From Pseudooceanicola algae (GTDB lineage: Bacteria; Pseudomonadota; Alphaproteobacteria; Rhodobacterales; Rhodobacteraceae), in assembly GCF_003590145.2 (NCBI RefSeq), contig NZ_CP060436.1:1-64000 (forward strand): a DNA stretch of 64,000 nucleotides, in the 5' to 3' direction. A program made the position numbers and the translations under genes. Shown piece after piece: positions 1 to 8,340 of this stretch. The notes under the pieces were generated by a model. That model was not told the origin of the DNA, searched no databases, and saw nothing but the letters and a program-made list of their open reading frames with translations. Numbering within the stretch: the stretch's first letter is position 1; the number at the start of each line of letters is the position of its first letter.

Positions 1-538
1 GCTGGTTGTCCGTCAGGGCCAGTTCTGCCCGGCGCTGCGCCGCGCGGGCGGTGTCCAGCGTGGCTTGCGCAAGTTCGGCGTCCAGTTGCAGCAGCGCCAT
101 GCCTTCGGTCACGGCCGCGCCGTCCTGCAGGCCAGGGCTGACCGAGGCCACGATGCCGGCAACCGGCAGGCGCAGCGTCGTCGTCTTGCGGCTGGCAAGG
201 CGGCCATAGGCGGTGATGGTCGGATAGGCATCCGTGGTCGTGGCATGGGCCAGTTCCACCTCGGGCGCCCGGCTTGCTACCCCCCGCGTTGCACCGGCAT
301 TGGGGCGGCCAGCCCCCGGACCGCCAGCCCCCGGACCGCCACCACCAGGCCCGCCACCGCCCGGACCACCCGCTCCGGGGCGACCGCCGTCCGATCTGCC
401 GGCCCCTTCGGCGCTGCCGCCCGATGTGGCGGTGTCTTCCCGCAGGGTTTCGGCAAGCCTCAGCCCTTCGAAGACGGCAAAGCCGCCGGCGCACAGGGTC
501 AGGACCAGCACGATTGCCAGCCTGAAAAGTATTTTCAT
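1..538 (-). CDS. HlyD/RND-type efflux periplasmic adaptor (partial, N-terminal part)
   Basis: The reading frame starts at the ATG at 538-536 and runs off the left edge, so only about 179 residues are visible. It begins with a membrane anchor or signal segment (MKILFRLAIVLVLTLCAGG). A Gly/Pro-rich linker of repeated GGPGGGGPG-type blocks follows at about residues 48-80. Then comes the biotinyl-lipoyl-like start of an adaptor (RLASRKTTTLRLPVAGIVASV, then DGAAVTEGMALLQLDAELAQ) leading into the coiled-coil hairpin. Such adaptors connect an inner-membrane RND or ABC exporter to an outer-membrane channel. A GGAG ribosome site precedes the ATG. The gene is divergent from the RND operon at 828. Its pump is outside the window and the substrate is unknown. 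The Gly-rich linker is unusually long for the family. Confidence 0.85.
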   Translation of the reverse strand, partial: MKILFRLAIVLVLTLCAGGFAVFEGLRLAETLREDTATSGGSAEGAGRSDGGRPGAGGPGGGGPGGGGPGAGGPGAGRPNAGATRGVASRAPEVELAHATTTDAYPTITAYGRLASRKTTTLRLPVAGIVASVSPGLQDGAAVTEGMALLQLDAELAQATLDTARAAQRRAELALTDNQ

Positions 539-716
539 GCTTTGGCTCCGGGGTATTCGATCTTTTACGAAGATCCGGCAGGGTTCCGTCGAAATAAAGT
601 CGACTGCAAGCAAGTATTTCCGCGCCGCGTGGTTCCGGGGCCTCAGCGTGGGGCAAGGGCGCTGCCGGTTTCGCAGGCACATGGAAATGATTGATAAATT
701 GCATTCTATTTTCATA

Positions 717-744
717 TTGACGATTTTGTCACTATGACTAATGA
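717..744 (+). promoter_or_regulatory. Divergent promoter region with a TetR-type operator candidate
   Basis: The 539-827 gap separates two divergent efflux gene sets and is clearly AT-richer than its surroundings at about 685-745. TTGACG (717-722) and TAATGA (739-744), 16 bases apart, resemble a sigma-70 promoter reading toward the adaptor at 828. Overlapping this is an imperfect inverted repeat, TTTGTCA-CTA-TGACTAA, at 725-741. This size and placement would suit the TetR regulator encoded at the end of the operon. Assignment is inference. Confidence 0.4.
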
Positions 745-827
745 GAGGGATCGGCGCGGGGTGACTCGCGACGAAGCGATATTTGACCACGCGGATTTTG
801 GCGTCGGTCGCAAGAAAGGTGGGTTGG

Positions 828-2012
828 ATGGTGACCAGTGACAGAAGGCCCCTGCGCGGGGCAGGCCGCCCTGCATCCTGGTCCGGTCGGACCTTGGCCG
901 CGGTGCTTTGCGGCACGATCGCGGGCCTCGCGCTGACACCGGGCGCCGCTTTGGCACAGGAGATGGCCGAGGCTGCGCAAGCGCCTTCCGAAACCCCGTC
1001 CGACGCCTCGGCGCAAGGCGACAATGCCTTTCCGGTCGGCGTGGTGACCGTGCGCCAGACCCTTCAGGTCAACCGTCACAGCCTGACCGGCACGATCCAG
1101 GCCCTCGACAGCTTTTCCGCCGGGTTCCGGGACGGGGGTCGCGTGATTTCGGTCCTGGTGGACGTGGGCGATGTGGTGCGCGTCGGGGAGCAGATCGCCC
1201 AGATCGACCCGACCCAGGCGCAGGCCAGCCTGAATTCCGCCCAGGCGACGCTGGACGCCGCCGAGGCGTCTCTGGTGCAATCGCGTCAGGCACAGACCCG
1301 CGCTTCGGGCCTTCTGGAACGCGGTTCCGGCACCCAGGCGGATCTGGATTCCGCGACCGAAGCCTATCTGACCGCTCAGGCCTCCCGCGATCAGGCGGCT
1401 GCCCAGCTCGAAGCGGCGCAGCAGACCATGGAAGACACTGCCCTGACCGCGACCGAGGATGCCATCGTGACCGAACGCTCTGCCGAACCGGGGCAGGTGG
1501 TGGGCGCGGGCCAATCCATCGTGACCCTCGCCAGCCTGGAGGGCCGTGAAGCGGTGTTCTACGTGCCCAACCTGCCCGAACTGGACGAGGTCATGGGGAT
1601 CGACGCCCGGCTGACCCCTCTTGGCGGCGGCGACGGGGTCAGCATGCCGGTGACCGAGATCTCTCCGGTCGTTGCCTCCAACGGAACGGTGACGGTCAAG
1701 GTTGCCATCGAAGGCGATGCGGCGCGGCGCTTTATCATCGGGGAACCGGTGATCGGTGAATTGACCACCGAAAGCGAACCCGGCATCAGCATCCCCTGGA
1801 CGACATTCAATGCAACGCAGGAGGGCCCGGCGGTCTGGGTTTATGACCCAGAAACCGGACAGGTCCACCTGCAGCAGATCACCATCGGGCGCTATCGGTC
1901 CAGCACCATCGAAGTCGCTTCGGGGCTGGACGATGGTGATCTGATCGTCACCGCCGGATCGCATGCCCTGTATCCCGGCCGCCACGTGGTGGTGAAGGAG
2001 TCCGCTGAATGA
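828..2012 (+). CDS. RND efflux periplasmic adaptor (membrane fusion protein), first of a tandem pair
   Basis: Encodes 394 residues. The ATG at 828 was chosen because a GAAAGG ribosome site lies 8 bases upstream; an in-frame TTG at 783 has no such site. An N-terminal export signal with a basic region and hydrophobic core ends near AALAQE. The lipoyl-like half (LTGTIQALDSFSAGFRDGGRV, about residues 70-90), an alpha-helical hairpin rich in Ala/Gln (IAQIDPTQAQASLNSAQ onward), the second lipoyl half (ERSAEPGQVVGAGQSIVTLA), the beta-barrel and the membrane-proximal domain follow in normal adaptor order. The stop overlaps the start of the next adaptor by 4 bases (ATGA), so translation is probably coupled. 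Role: bridging the RND permease at 3136 to an outer-membrane factor that is not encoded here. Substrate unknown. Confidence 0.92.
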   Translation: MVTSDRRPLRGAGRPASWSGRTLAAVLCGTIAGLALTPGAALAQEMAEAAQAPSETPSDASAQGDNAFPVGVVTVRQTLQVNRHSLTGTIQALDSFSAGFRDGGRVISVLVDVGDVVRVGEQIAQIDPTQAQASLNSAQATLDAAEASLVQSRQAQTRASGLLERGSGTQADLDSATEAYLTAQASRDQAAAQLEAAQQTMEDTALTATEDAIVTERSAEPGQVVGAGQSIVTLASLEGREAVFYVPNLPELDEVMGIDARLTPLGGGDGVSMPVTEISPVVASNGTVTVKVAIEGDAARRFIIGEPVIGELTTESEPGISIPWTTFNATQEGPAVWVYDPETGQVHLQQITIGRYRSSTIEVASGLDDGDLIVTAGSHALYPGRHVVVKESAE

Positions 2013-3139
2013 CCATGCTGCGTTTCGGGCAAAGGATGACGCTTTGCCTTGCTGTCCCGCTCTCCCTTGCTTTGGCCCTTGCCACGACCCTGCCGCCGCC
2101 CGCCGTAGCGCAGGAAGAGGTCGCGGCCCCAATGCCGCGTCCGGTGGTCACCGAAATCGTCTCGGCCGACCCGACCCGCCAGCGCGACTTTTCCGGCGAA
2201 ATCGAGGCCGCCCATGAGACCGAACTGGCCTTCCAGACCATCGGTCGGATGTCGGAACTGAATGTCTCGCCCGGCGATGTCGTCGAAAAGGGCGCCGTGC
2301 TGGCGCGGCTTGACCGGGTCTCGCTGCAACAGGATCTCGATTCGGCTCAGGCCGCGGTCAGATCGGCGCAGGCCCAGGCGGAATACGCCCGGACAAGCTA
2401 TTCCCGCGCCCGTGCGCTGAGCGAACGCGATATCACCACACAAGAGGACGTCGAGGCCGCGAAGGCAGGTCAGGATTCCGCCAATGCGCAGCTTCTGGCC
2501 GCCAAAGCCAGCCTTGCCGGCGCCCAGGAGGCGCTGAGTTACGCCACCCTGATCGCCCCCGAGGCCGGTGTCGTGCTGGAAACGCCGGTCGAACAGGGCA
2601 CCGTGGTCTCGGCCGGGACCACCGTCGTCACCCTGGCCGACCAGAATGATCGCGACGCGGTCATCGACGTGCCGGCGGAGTTCATCGCCGTCCTGCCGCC
2701 CGATGCGCGGTTCCGGCTGGTCGGACTGGAAAATTACGAACAGGCCGTCGAGGCACGGTTGCGCCTTGTCGAACCCGTCGCGGATGACACGACCCGGGGC
2801 CGCACCCTGCGCCTGACCCTGGACGAGGCCCCCAGCCAGTTCCGGCTCGGCAGCCTGGTGACCGCGACCTATATCGCCGGAGACAAGCCGTTGATGACCC
2901 TGCCCGAAAGCGCGCTTGTCGACCCGGACGGGGCGGCATCGGTCTGGCGGGTCACCACGGAGGCTGACGGTACCCGCCATGTCGCCAGCGTTGCGGTCAC
3001 CCTTGGCTACCGGATCGCCTCGCGGGTCATCGTGACCGAAGGCGTCGGCCCCGGGGACGAGATCGTGGTACGGGGGGCGCATTCCCTCGAAGAAGGACAG
3101 GCTGTCGGACATCGGGCCGTCGGAGAAAGCATCGAATGA
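2009..3139 (+). CDS. RND efflux periplasmic adaptor, second of the tandem pair
   Basis: Encodes 376 residues with a signal peptide (hydrophobic stretch about residues 10-32, ending PAVAQEE). The adaptor architecture is complete: the lipoyl half with TELAFQTIGRMSELNVSPGD, a coiled-coil hairpin (ARLDRVSLQQDLDSAQAAV onward), the second lipoyl half (LETPVEQGTVVSAGTTVVTL), beta-barrel and membrane-proximal domains. It overlaps the preceding adaptor and the following permease by 4 bases at each end, so three proteins are made from one tightly coupled message. The two adaptors are related but clearly different in sequence. Pumps with two dissimilar adaptors exist, for example MdtABC-like or TriABC-type systems with paired adaptors. 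That comparison is family knowledge; the pairing into one pump is inferred from the operon. Confidence 0.92.
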   Translation: MTMLRFGQRMTLCLAVPLSLALALATTLPPPAVAQEEVAAPMPRPVVTEIVSADPTRQRDFSGEIEAAHETELAFQTIGRMSELNVSPGDVVEKGAVLARLDRVSLQQDLDSAQAAVRSAQAQAEYARTSYSRARALSERDITTQEDVEAAKAGQDSANAQLLAAKASLAGAQEALSYATLIAPEAGVVLETPVEQGTVVSAGTTVVTLADQNDRDAVIDVPAEFIAVLPPDARFRLVGLENYEQAVEARLRLVEPVADDTTRGRTLRLTLDEAPSQFRLGSLVTATYIAGDKPLMTLPESALVDPDGAASVWRVTTEADGTRHVASVAVTLGYRIASRVIVTEGVGPGDEIVVRGAHSLEEGQAVGHRAVGESIE

Positions 3140-6100
3140 CCAACAAGTTCAACCTTTCCGACTGGGCGCTGAAGCACAAGTCGTTCGTCTGGTACGTGAT
3201 GATCGCCTCGCTGCTGGCGGGCTTGCTGTCCTATGCCTCGATGGGCCGCGAAGAAGACCCGAGTTTCGCCATCAAGGTCATGGTGGTGGGGGCCTCGTTG
3301 CCCGGCGCCACGGCCGAAGAGACTGTCACCCAGGTCACCGACCGCATGGAAAAGAAACTGCAGGAGCTCGACAGCCTGGATTTCACCGAATCCGTGACCT
3401 ATCCGGGCGTCTCGGTGGTCCATGTGAACCTGCGCGCCGACACCAAACCCGACGAGGTGCGTCCGATCTGGCTTCGGGTGCGGCACATGATGTCCGACAT
3501 CCAGAGCGAGATGCCGGATGAATTCGCGGGCTTTTCGTTCAACGACGATTTCGGCGACGTCTATGGCAATATCTTCGCCTTTACGGCTGACGGCTATTCG
3601 CCGCGCGAATTGGAAAGCTACGTAGAGGAAATCCGCACCGCGGTGCTGCAACTGGATGACAGCGGCAAGGTCGATCTGGTCGGCACCCGCGAACCGGTCG
3701 TCCATGTGGAATTTTCCAACACCCGGCTTGCCGCGCTCGGGCTGGATCGTCAGACGGTGCTGGACACCCTGGCCCAGCAGAACGCCATCGTTCCTTCCGG
3801 CATCATCCAGACGGGCGGCGAACAGATCCTGATCCGGGTCTCGGGTCAGTTTTCGACCGCGGATGAGCTTGCCTCGGCGCCGCTGCGCAGTGACGAGACC
3901 TATTTCACGCTTGCCGACGTGGCCGAGGTCACCGCCGGTTACGACGACCCGCCCTCTGAACTGATGCGCGTCGATGGACAGGAGGCCATCGGCCTGATCA
4001 TCGGCATGCGCGAGGGCGGCAATATCCTCGATTTCGGCGAAAAGCTCGACACGCTGATGGAAGAGATGGTGCAGGATCTGCCCATCGGCATCGAAGTGCA
4101 CCATGTCGCCAATCAGCCTCATGTGGTGGATGAATCGGTCAGCCACTTCGTGCGTGCCCTGGCCGAAGCGGTGGTGATCGTCCTGGCGGTCAGCTTCATA
4201 TCGCTCGGGTTCCGGGCCGGTATGGTGGTGTCGCTGTCGATCCCGCTGGTGCTGGCCATGACCTTCGTCATCCTCGACACGATGGGGATCACCCTGCAAC
4301 GTATTTCGCTAGGGGCGCTGATCATCTCGCTCGGGTTGCTGGTGGACGATGCGATGATCGCCATCGAAACCATGATCTCGCGGCTGGAACTGGGCGAAAG
4401 CCTGACCAAGGCGGCCTCTTATGCCTGGACCTCGATCGCGTTTCCGATGCTGACGGGGACACTGGTGACCGTGGCCGGGTTCATCCCCATCGGGCTGAAC
4501 TCAAGCCAGGCGGGCGAATATACCCGGTCGCTGTTCTACGTGATCGCGATCTCGCTTGTGCTCAGCTGGGTTGTCGCGGTGCTGATGGCCCCGGTCCTTG
4601 GCACGACCTTCCTGCCCGAGAAGATGAAGCATGAACATGCCAAGGCGGGTGCGACGCGGCGCGGATTCCGCCGGGTGCTGATCCTGGCGATGCGGTTCAA
4701 GTGGCTGACGATCGGTGCGACCGTCCTGATCTTCGCGACCTCGGTCTACGGCATGAAATTCGTCGAACAGCAGTTCTTCCCCACTTCCGACCGGCCCGAG
4801 CTTCTGGTGGATATCACCATGCGCCAGAACGCCGATTTCGACGCGACCGACAGGGAAATCGCCCGCTTCGACGAATGGCTGGGCAACCAGGAAGAGGTCA
4901 CCTATTGGTCGACTTACGTCGGGCGGGGCGCGCCGCGCTTCCTGCTGACACTGGACGCGCCGACCGCGACGCCGAATATCGGCCAGGTTGTCATCATGAC
5001 GCCGGACCTGGATGCGCGGGACAGCCTGACCGCCAAGGTCCGCGCCTTCGACAAGACACAGCCCGATGCGGAATTCTTCCCCAAGAACCTGGAACTGGGC
5101 CCGCCGGTCGGCAAGCCGGTTCAGTATCGCGTCACCGGGCATGACCCGGAGGTGCTGCGCGATACGGCCCGAAACCTCGCGGCGGCGATTGGCGCCGATG
5201 ATCGGCTGACCTCCATCACGCTGGACTGGAACGAACCCGCGCGGGTCGTTCGGGTGGTGCTGGACCAGGCGCGGCTGCGTCAGCTTGGCCTGACCCAGTC
5301 GGATGTGGCGCAATCGCTTTATCAGGTCTTCAACGGGTCCAGCGTGACGGACCTGCGTCAGGGCGACAAGCTGGTCGAGGTACTGGCGCGCGGGGTGGAA
5401 ACCGACCGCAGTTCGCTCGATCTGCTCGAGAACCTGCAATTCGGGAATGCCGATGGCCTGCCGATCCCCCTGTCCGCCTTCGCGCGGCTGGAATGGACGC
5501 TGGAACAGCCGGTCATCAACCAACGCAACCGCGTGCCGACGATCACGGTCGAGGCGGCCGTGCTGGGCGACGACCAGCCCGACACCATCGTCACCGCCCT
5601 TGAACCGATCATTGAACAGTTCCGCGATGATCTGCCGGCCGGATACCGGGTCGTTGTCGGCGGGACGGTGGAATCCAGCGCCGACAGTCAGGCCCCGATC
5701 CTGGCGGTGGTGCCGATCATGGTGCTGATCATGCTGACCCTCGTCATGGTGCAGATGCAAAGCTTCCGCCTGACCTTCGTGGTCTTCGCCGTGGCGCCCC
5801 TGGGTCTGATCGGCGTGGTGGCGGCGCTGCTGGCGACGGGCGCACCGCTTGGCTTCGTGGCGGTCCTCGGGGTGCTGGCGCTGATCGGCATCCTGATCCG
5901 CAACTCGGTCATCCTGTTCCAGGAGGTCAAGGACCAGCTTGCCCTCGGCAAGTCCCGGTGGGAGGCGATCTACGAAGCCTCCGACAGCCGGGCCCGGCCG
6001 ATCCTGCTGACCGCGGCGGCGGCGTCCCTGGCGCTGATCCCGATCTCGCGGCAGGTCTTCTGGGGGCCGATGGCGGTGTCGATGATGGGCGGTATCATCG

Positions 6101-6198
6101 CCGGCACGGTCATCACGCTGCTGTTCGCACCCGCACTGTATTGCGCCGTCTTCGGGGTGCGCCCGCCCAAGGATGGGGACAGGGCCCCCGCCTCATGA
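3136..6198 (+). CDS. RND efflux transporter permease (AcrB-type superfamily)
   Basis: Encodes 1020 residues, the usual length for the hydrophobe/amphiphile efflux RND family. The first transmembrane helix (about residues 17-36) is followed by a large periplasmic loop. Helices 2-6 begin near residue 340, and helix 4 carries the proton-relay aspartate pair D404/D405 in GLLVDDAMIAIE, matching the position of the AcrB pair. A second large periplasmic loop and helices 8-12 follow, with GVLALIGILIRNSVILFQE in the last bundle. The protein pumps substrates out using the proton gradient. The ATG overlaps the upstream adaptor, and the stop overlaps the TetR gene. It belongs to the less-studied branch with GREEDPSF near the N-terminus, often annotated as a general efflux RND permease; the substrate cannot be read from sequence. 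Confidence 0.95.
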   Translation: MTNKFNLSDWALKHKSFVWYVMIASLLAGLLSYASMGREEDPSFAIKVMVVGASLPGATAEETVTQVTDRMEKKLQELDSLDFTESVTYPGVSVVHVNLRADTKPDEVRPIWLRVRHMMSDIQSEMPDEFAGFSFNDDFGDVYGNIFAFTADGYSPRELESYVEEIRTAVLQLDDSGKVDLVGTREPVVHVEFSNTRLAALGLDRQTVLDTLAQQNAIVPSGIIQTGGEQILIRVSGQFSTADELASAPLRSDETYFTLADVAEVTAGYDDPPSELMRVDGQEAIGLIIGMREGGNILDFGEKLDTLMEEMVQDLPIGIEVHHVANQPHVVDESVSHFVRALAEAVVIVLAVSFISLGFRAGMVVSLSIPLVLAMTFVILDTMGITLQRISLGALIISLGLLVDDAMIAIETMISRLELGESLTKAASYAWTSIAFPMLTGTLVTVAGFIPIGLNSSQAGEYTRSLFYVIAISLVLSWVVAVLMAPVLGTTFLPEKMKHEHAKAGATRRGFRRVLILAMRFKWLTIGATVLIFATSVYGMKFVEQQFFPTSDRPELLVDITMRQNADFDATDREIARFDEWLGNQEEVTYWSTYVGRGAPRFLLTLDAPTATPNIGQVVIMTPDLDARDSLTAKVRAFDKTQPDAEFFPKNLELGPPVGKPVQYRVTGHDPEVLRDTARNLAAAIGADDRLTSITLDWNEPARVVRVVLDQARLRQLGLTQSDVAQSLYQVFNGSSVTDLRQGDKLVEVLARGVETDRSSLDLLENLQFGNADGLPIPLSAFARLEWTLEQPVINQRNRVPTITVEAAVLGDDQPDTIVTALEPIIEQFRDDLPAGYRVVVGGTVESSADSQAPILAVVPIMVLIMLTLVMVQMQSFRLTFVVFAVAPLGLIGVVAALLATGAPLGFVAVLGVLALIGILIRNSVILFQEVKDQLALGKSRWEAIYEASDSRARPILLTAAAASLALIPISRQVFWGPMAVSMMGGIIAGTVITLLFAPALYCAVFGVRPPKDGDRAPAS

Positions 6199-7049
6199 CG
6201 GACTTGCGGATGGAAGCCGGTGCCTGCGACGGCGCGGAGCGGGACAGGGGGGAAGCCGGCCCTTCTTCCGCGATCGGAAGTGGGCACCCCAACGCCATCG
6301 GGTCGGAGGCGGGCAAGCCCGACCACCGCAAGCCCGACCACCGCAAGCCCGACCACCGCAAGGCCGTGGCGGCTGCCCGGCGTCAGCGCATGGAACGACG
6401 GCTGGTCGAGGCGGCGATCTTCGTGGTTGCCGCCCGCGGCTCCGAGGCGCTCAGCATTGATGACATCATCTCGGAGGCAGGAGTAGCGCGCGGCACCTTC
6501 TACAAGTATTTCGTCAACGTCGATCAGGTGCTTCTGGAAGCCAAGGGGATGCTGGGCGGCGAGATCATGCAACTGGTGCTGGATTCGACCCCGCCGGTGG
6601 AGGATCCCGCCGAAACGATGGCGCATTTCATCCTGAGTTTCTTCGCGACCTTCCGGCGCTATCCGTTGATGGGCGAATTCGTGGCCTGCACGGGGTTGGC
6701 GGCGTTGGATGATCCGGCCACGCTGACGGCGGCGGAGCAGTTCTTCGATGCGCTGGAGGCCCTGCTGGCGCTGGGGCGGGCCGCCGATCGTTTCATCGAC
6801 ATGCCGCCCGGGATAGCCTTCGATTTCATGCGTGTCGGCGTGGTGATGTCACTGCGACGGAGCTTGGCCGGCCACCCGCCGGACGACGCGGAAACGACGG
6901 CGGCGCTTCTGCGCCTTTATGGTGTTCCGGCACAGGATGCCGCGCGTCTCGGCAATCTGGAAGGCCGCTCGCTGGAAGCCCCGCAAGGGGGCTTGATCGA
7001 ACGGTCCGAGAAAATCCGATGGAGCCGCCCGGTCGGCCTTGGCTTGTAG
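6195..7049 (+). CDS. TetR/AcrR family transcriptional regulator with a long low-complexity N-terminus
   Basis: Encodes 284 residues from the ATG at 6195, which overlaps the permease stop (ATGA). The TetR helix-turn-helix lies at about residues 65-110 (RMERRLVEAAIFVVAARGSE, then SIDDIISEAGVARGTFYKYF). A C-terminal ligand-binding domain follows. TetR proteins are usually about 200 residues. The extra roughly 60 N-terminal residues are hydrophilic and contain three copies of a five-residue repeat, KPDHR. An internal GTG at 6366 could give a standard-length protein, so the start is uncertain. Being the last gene of the efflux operon, it probably represses it, perhaps through the inverted repeat at 725-741. 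Confidence 0.88.
   Translation: MTDLRMEAGACDGAERDRGEAGPSSAIGSGHPNAIGSEAGKPDHRKPDHRKPDHRKAVAAARRQRMERRLVEAAIFVVAARGSEALSIDDIISEAGVARGTFYKYFVNVDQVLLEAKGMLGGEIMQLVLDSTPPVEDPAETMAHFILSFFATFRRYPLMGEFVACTGLAALDDPATLTAAEQFFDALEALLALGRAADRFIDMPPGIAFDFMRVGVVMSLRRSLAGHPPDDAETTAALLRLYGVPAQDAARLGNLEGRSLEAPQGGLIERSEKIRWSRPVGLGL
6315..6359 (+). repeat. Three perfect tandem copies of a 15-bp unit inside the TetR gene
   Basis: The unit AAGCCCGACCACCGC occurs at 6315-6329, 6330-6344 and 6345-6359, adding KPDHR three times in frame without changing the reading frame. It lies just upstream of the DNA-binding domain. Such an in-frame repeat can expand or contract by slippage, so its copy number may vary between strains. 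Confidence 0.95.
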
Positions 7050-7172
7050 GGGGGGCGGGGGCTTTGAAACCGGGCCCGGCGCCTCTGGCAGGTCCGTGCC
7101 GGGATAGCTTGCAGAGTCGAAGCGCGACGTGCCCATAGCCGGTAGTCCTGATGCCGTGACCCAAACGAGGCC

Positions 7173-7787
7173 TCAGAACAGCCCTTCTTCCTTCGCGATC
7201 ATCGCTGCCTGCGTCCGGTTCGACGCGCCGATCTTGCGATAGAGCGTCTTCATATGCAATTTCACCGTCGGTTCGCGGATATCGAGATCGCGGGCGATTT
7301 CCTTGTTGGACTTGCCTTGGGTCAGCCCCTGGAGAACCTCGTATTCCCGGCGCGACAGCTTTTCCGCCAGCGGATGCGTCGACTCGTCATCCCCCCCGCG
7401 CAGGAAGTCGAGCGGCGCATATTGTTCGCCCATGGCCATGAAGCGCACTGCATTGACCAGGGATTTGGCGGGCAGGGTCTTGGGCAGGAAACCGGCCGCG
7501 CCCGAGGCAAGGACCTGCTCGGCGATGTCGCGGCTCGCGGTGCCCGAGATGATTGCCACATGGGCCGCGCCGGGTTCCTTGGACATCACGTCCAGACCTT
7601 GCAGCCCATTCATCCCCGGCATGGTGAAATCCAGCAGCACCAGATCATATTTGGGGTTGTCACGGACCATGCGCAGCGCTTCGTCGAAATCCGGCGCAGT
7701 ATCGGTTTCGAAACCGCTTTCGGACTGCATGAAAAGCACCAGCGTGTCCCGCAGAAGGTCATGGTCATCGGCGATCAGAATACGCAT
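7173..7787 (-). CDS. Two-component response regulator, NarL/FixJ (LuxR) type
   Basis: Encodes 204 residues. The receiver domain has the acidic pair in LIADDHD, the phospho-acceptor D53 in VLLDFTMPGMNG, and the conserved lysine in GFLPKT. A LuxR-type helix-turn-helix follows (LSRREYEVLQGLTQGKSNKE, then PTVKLHMKTLYRKIGASNR). Phosphorylation would switch on DNA binding. It is divergent from the hybrid histidine kinase at 8341 with a 553-bp gap, which suggests they are a pair. The kinase carries its own receiver and Hpt domain, so a four-step relay ending on this D53 is the likely scheme; that step is inferred from domain content. The gene is convergent with the TetR gene. Confidence 0.93.
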   Translation of the reverse strand: MRILIADDHDLLRDTLVLFMQSESGFETDTAPDFDEALRMVRDNPKYDLVLLDFTMPGMNGLQGLDVMSKEPGAAHVAIISGTASRDIAEQVLASGAAGFLPKTLPAKSLVNAVRFMAMGEQYAPLDFLRGGDDESTHPLAEKLSRREYEVLQGLTQGKSNKEIARDLDIREPTVKLHMKTLYRKIGASNRTQAAMIAKEEGLF

Positions 7788-8340
7788 CTAAGTCTCGCTG
7801 CAAGTCGGCCGGATCGGCCTAGAAGGAGATTATGGGAAACTTTTGGGAAATACGACCCAATATTCAGACCGGTGTTTTCCGGGCGCTGGCAGGGACTTCG
7901 GTGGTACTTGCAGGCCCTGTCCAGGGGGCGCAGGACCATTTTCCGCGCTGGATCCTGTCTCAAGGTTCGGCCTGTGTCGCCGGCGCCCCCCGACCTATCC
8001 GAAAGGATAGGCGCGCCATGCCGATGACCCTTTGCGCCTACCCCGGACCAGGCGCCAGATCCGCCCGACGGTTTGCAAGGGAAACAGGTTCGCGCGGCAT
8101 GCTGATCTTGGTTCCGAAATCCTGTCATGCGGCGCGCGTCGTTGGCGCCAAGGTCACGTTTTCGTGCAAACCGGCCCGACAACCCTGCGCCTTGCAGGGC
8201 GGGGCCGAAACGAGCATTTACGACCGGCACCTGCCTTGTCACACTGTATTCGACGAACTTGGCGAATCCGGACGCAGATCCGCACCATACCCCCAAGGGT
8301 TGTTCACCTGCTGCCGACCCGCCAGCCTGAAGGAAGGCCG
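7788..8340. other. Intergenic region between the response regulator and its kinase
   Basis: This 553-bp gap holds no gene that I accept. It contains the hairpin/dyad described separately at 7982-8017. A 170-codon frame at 7832-8344 starts after a strong purine-rich AGAAGGAGAT and ends in an ATGA overlap with the kinase start, but its composition (many Cys and Arg, poor third-position GC) is unlike the neighbouring genes. The first part (about 7830-7865) is relatively AT-rich and is the likely promoter zone. Confidence 0.5.
7982..8017. promoter_or_regulatory. Nested inverted repeat (7-bp arms around GAAA) upstream of the kinase gene
   Basis: CCTATCC (7994-8000), GAAA (8001-8004) and GGATAGG (8005-8011) form a perfect dyad. 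GGCGC (7982-7986) and GCGCC (8013-8017) can extend it. As RNA this would be a hairpin with a GNRA tetraloop; as DNA it is a symmetric operator. The same arms with a four-base spacer recur at 11114-11131, which favours a protein-binding site. No T-tract follows, so it is not a normal terminator. Confidence 0.55.

Noticed and set aside
783-827. TTG start extending the first RND adaptor by 15 residues
   Set aside because: No ribosome site precedes it, while GAAAGG stands 8 bases before the ATG at 828, which also gives a normal export signal.
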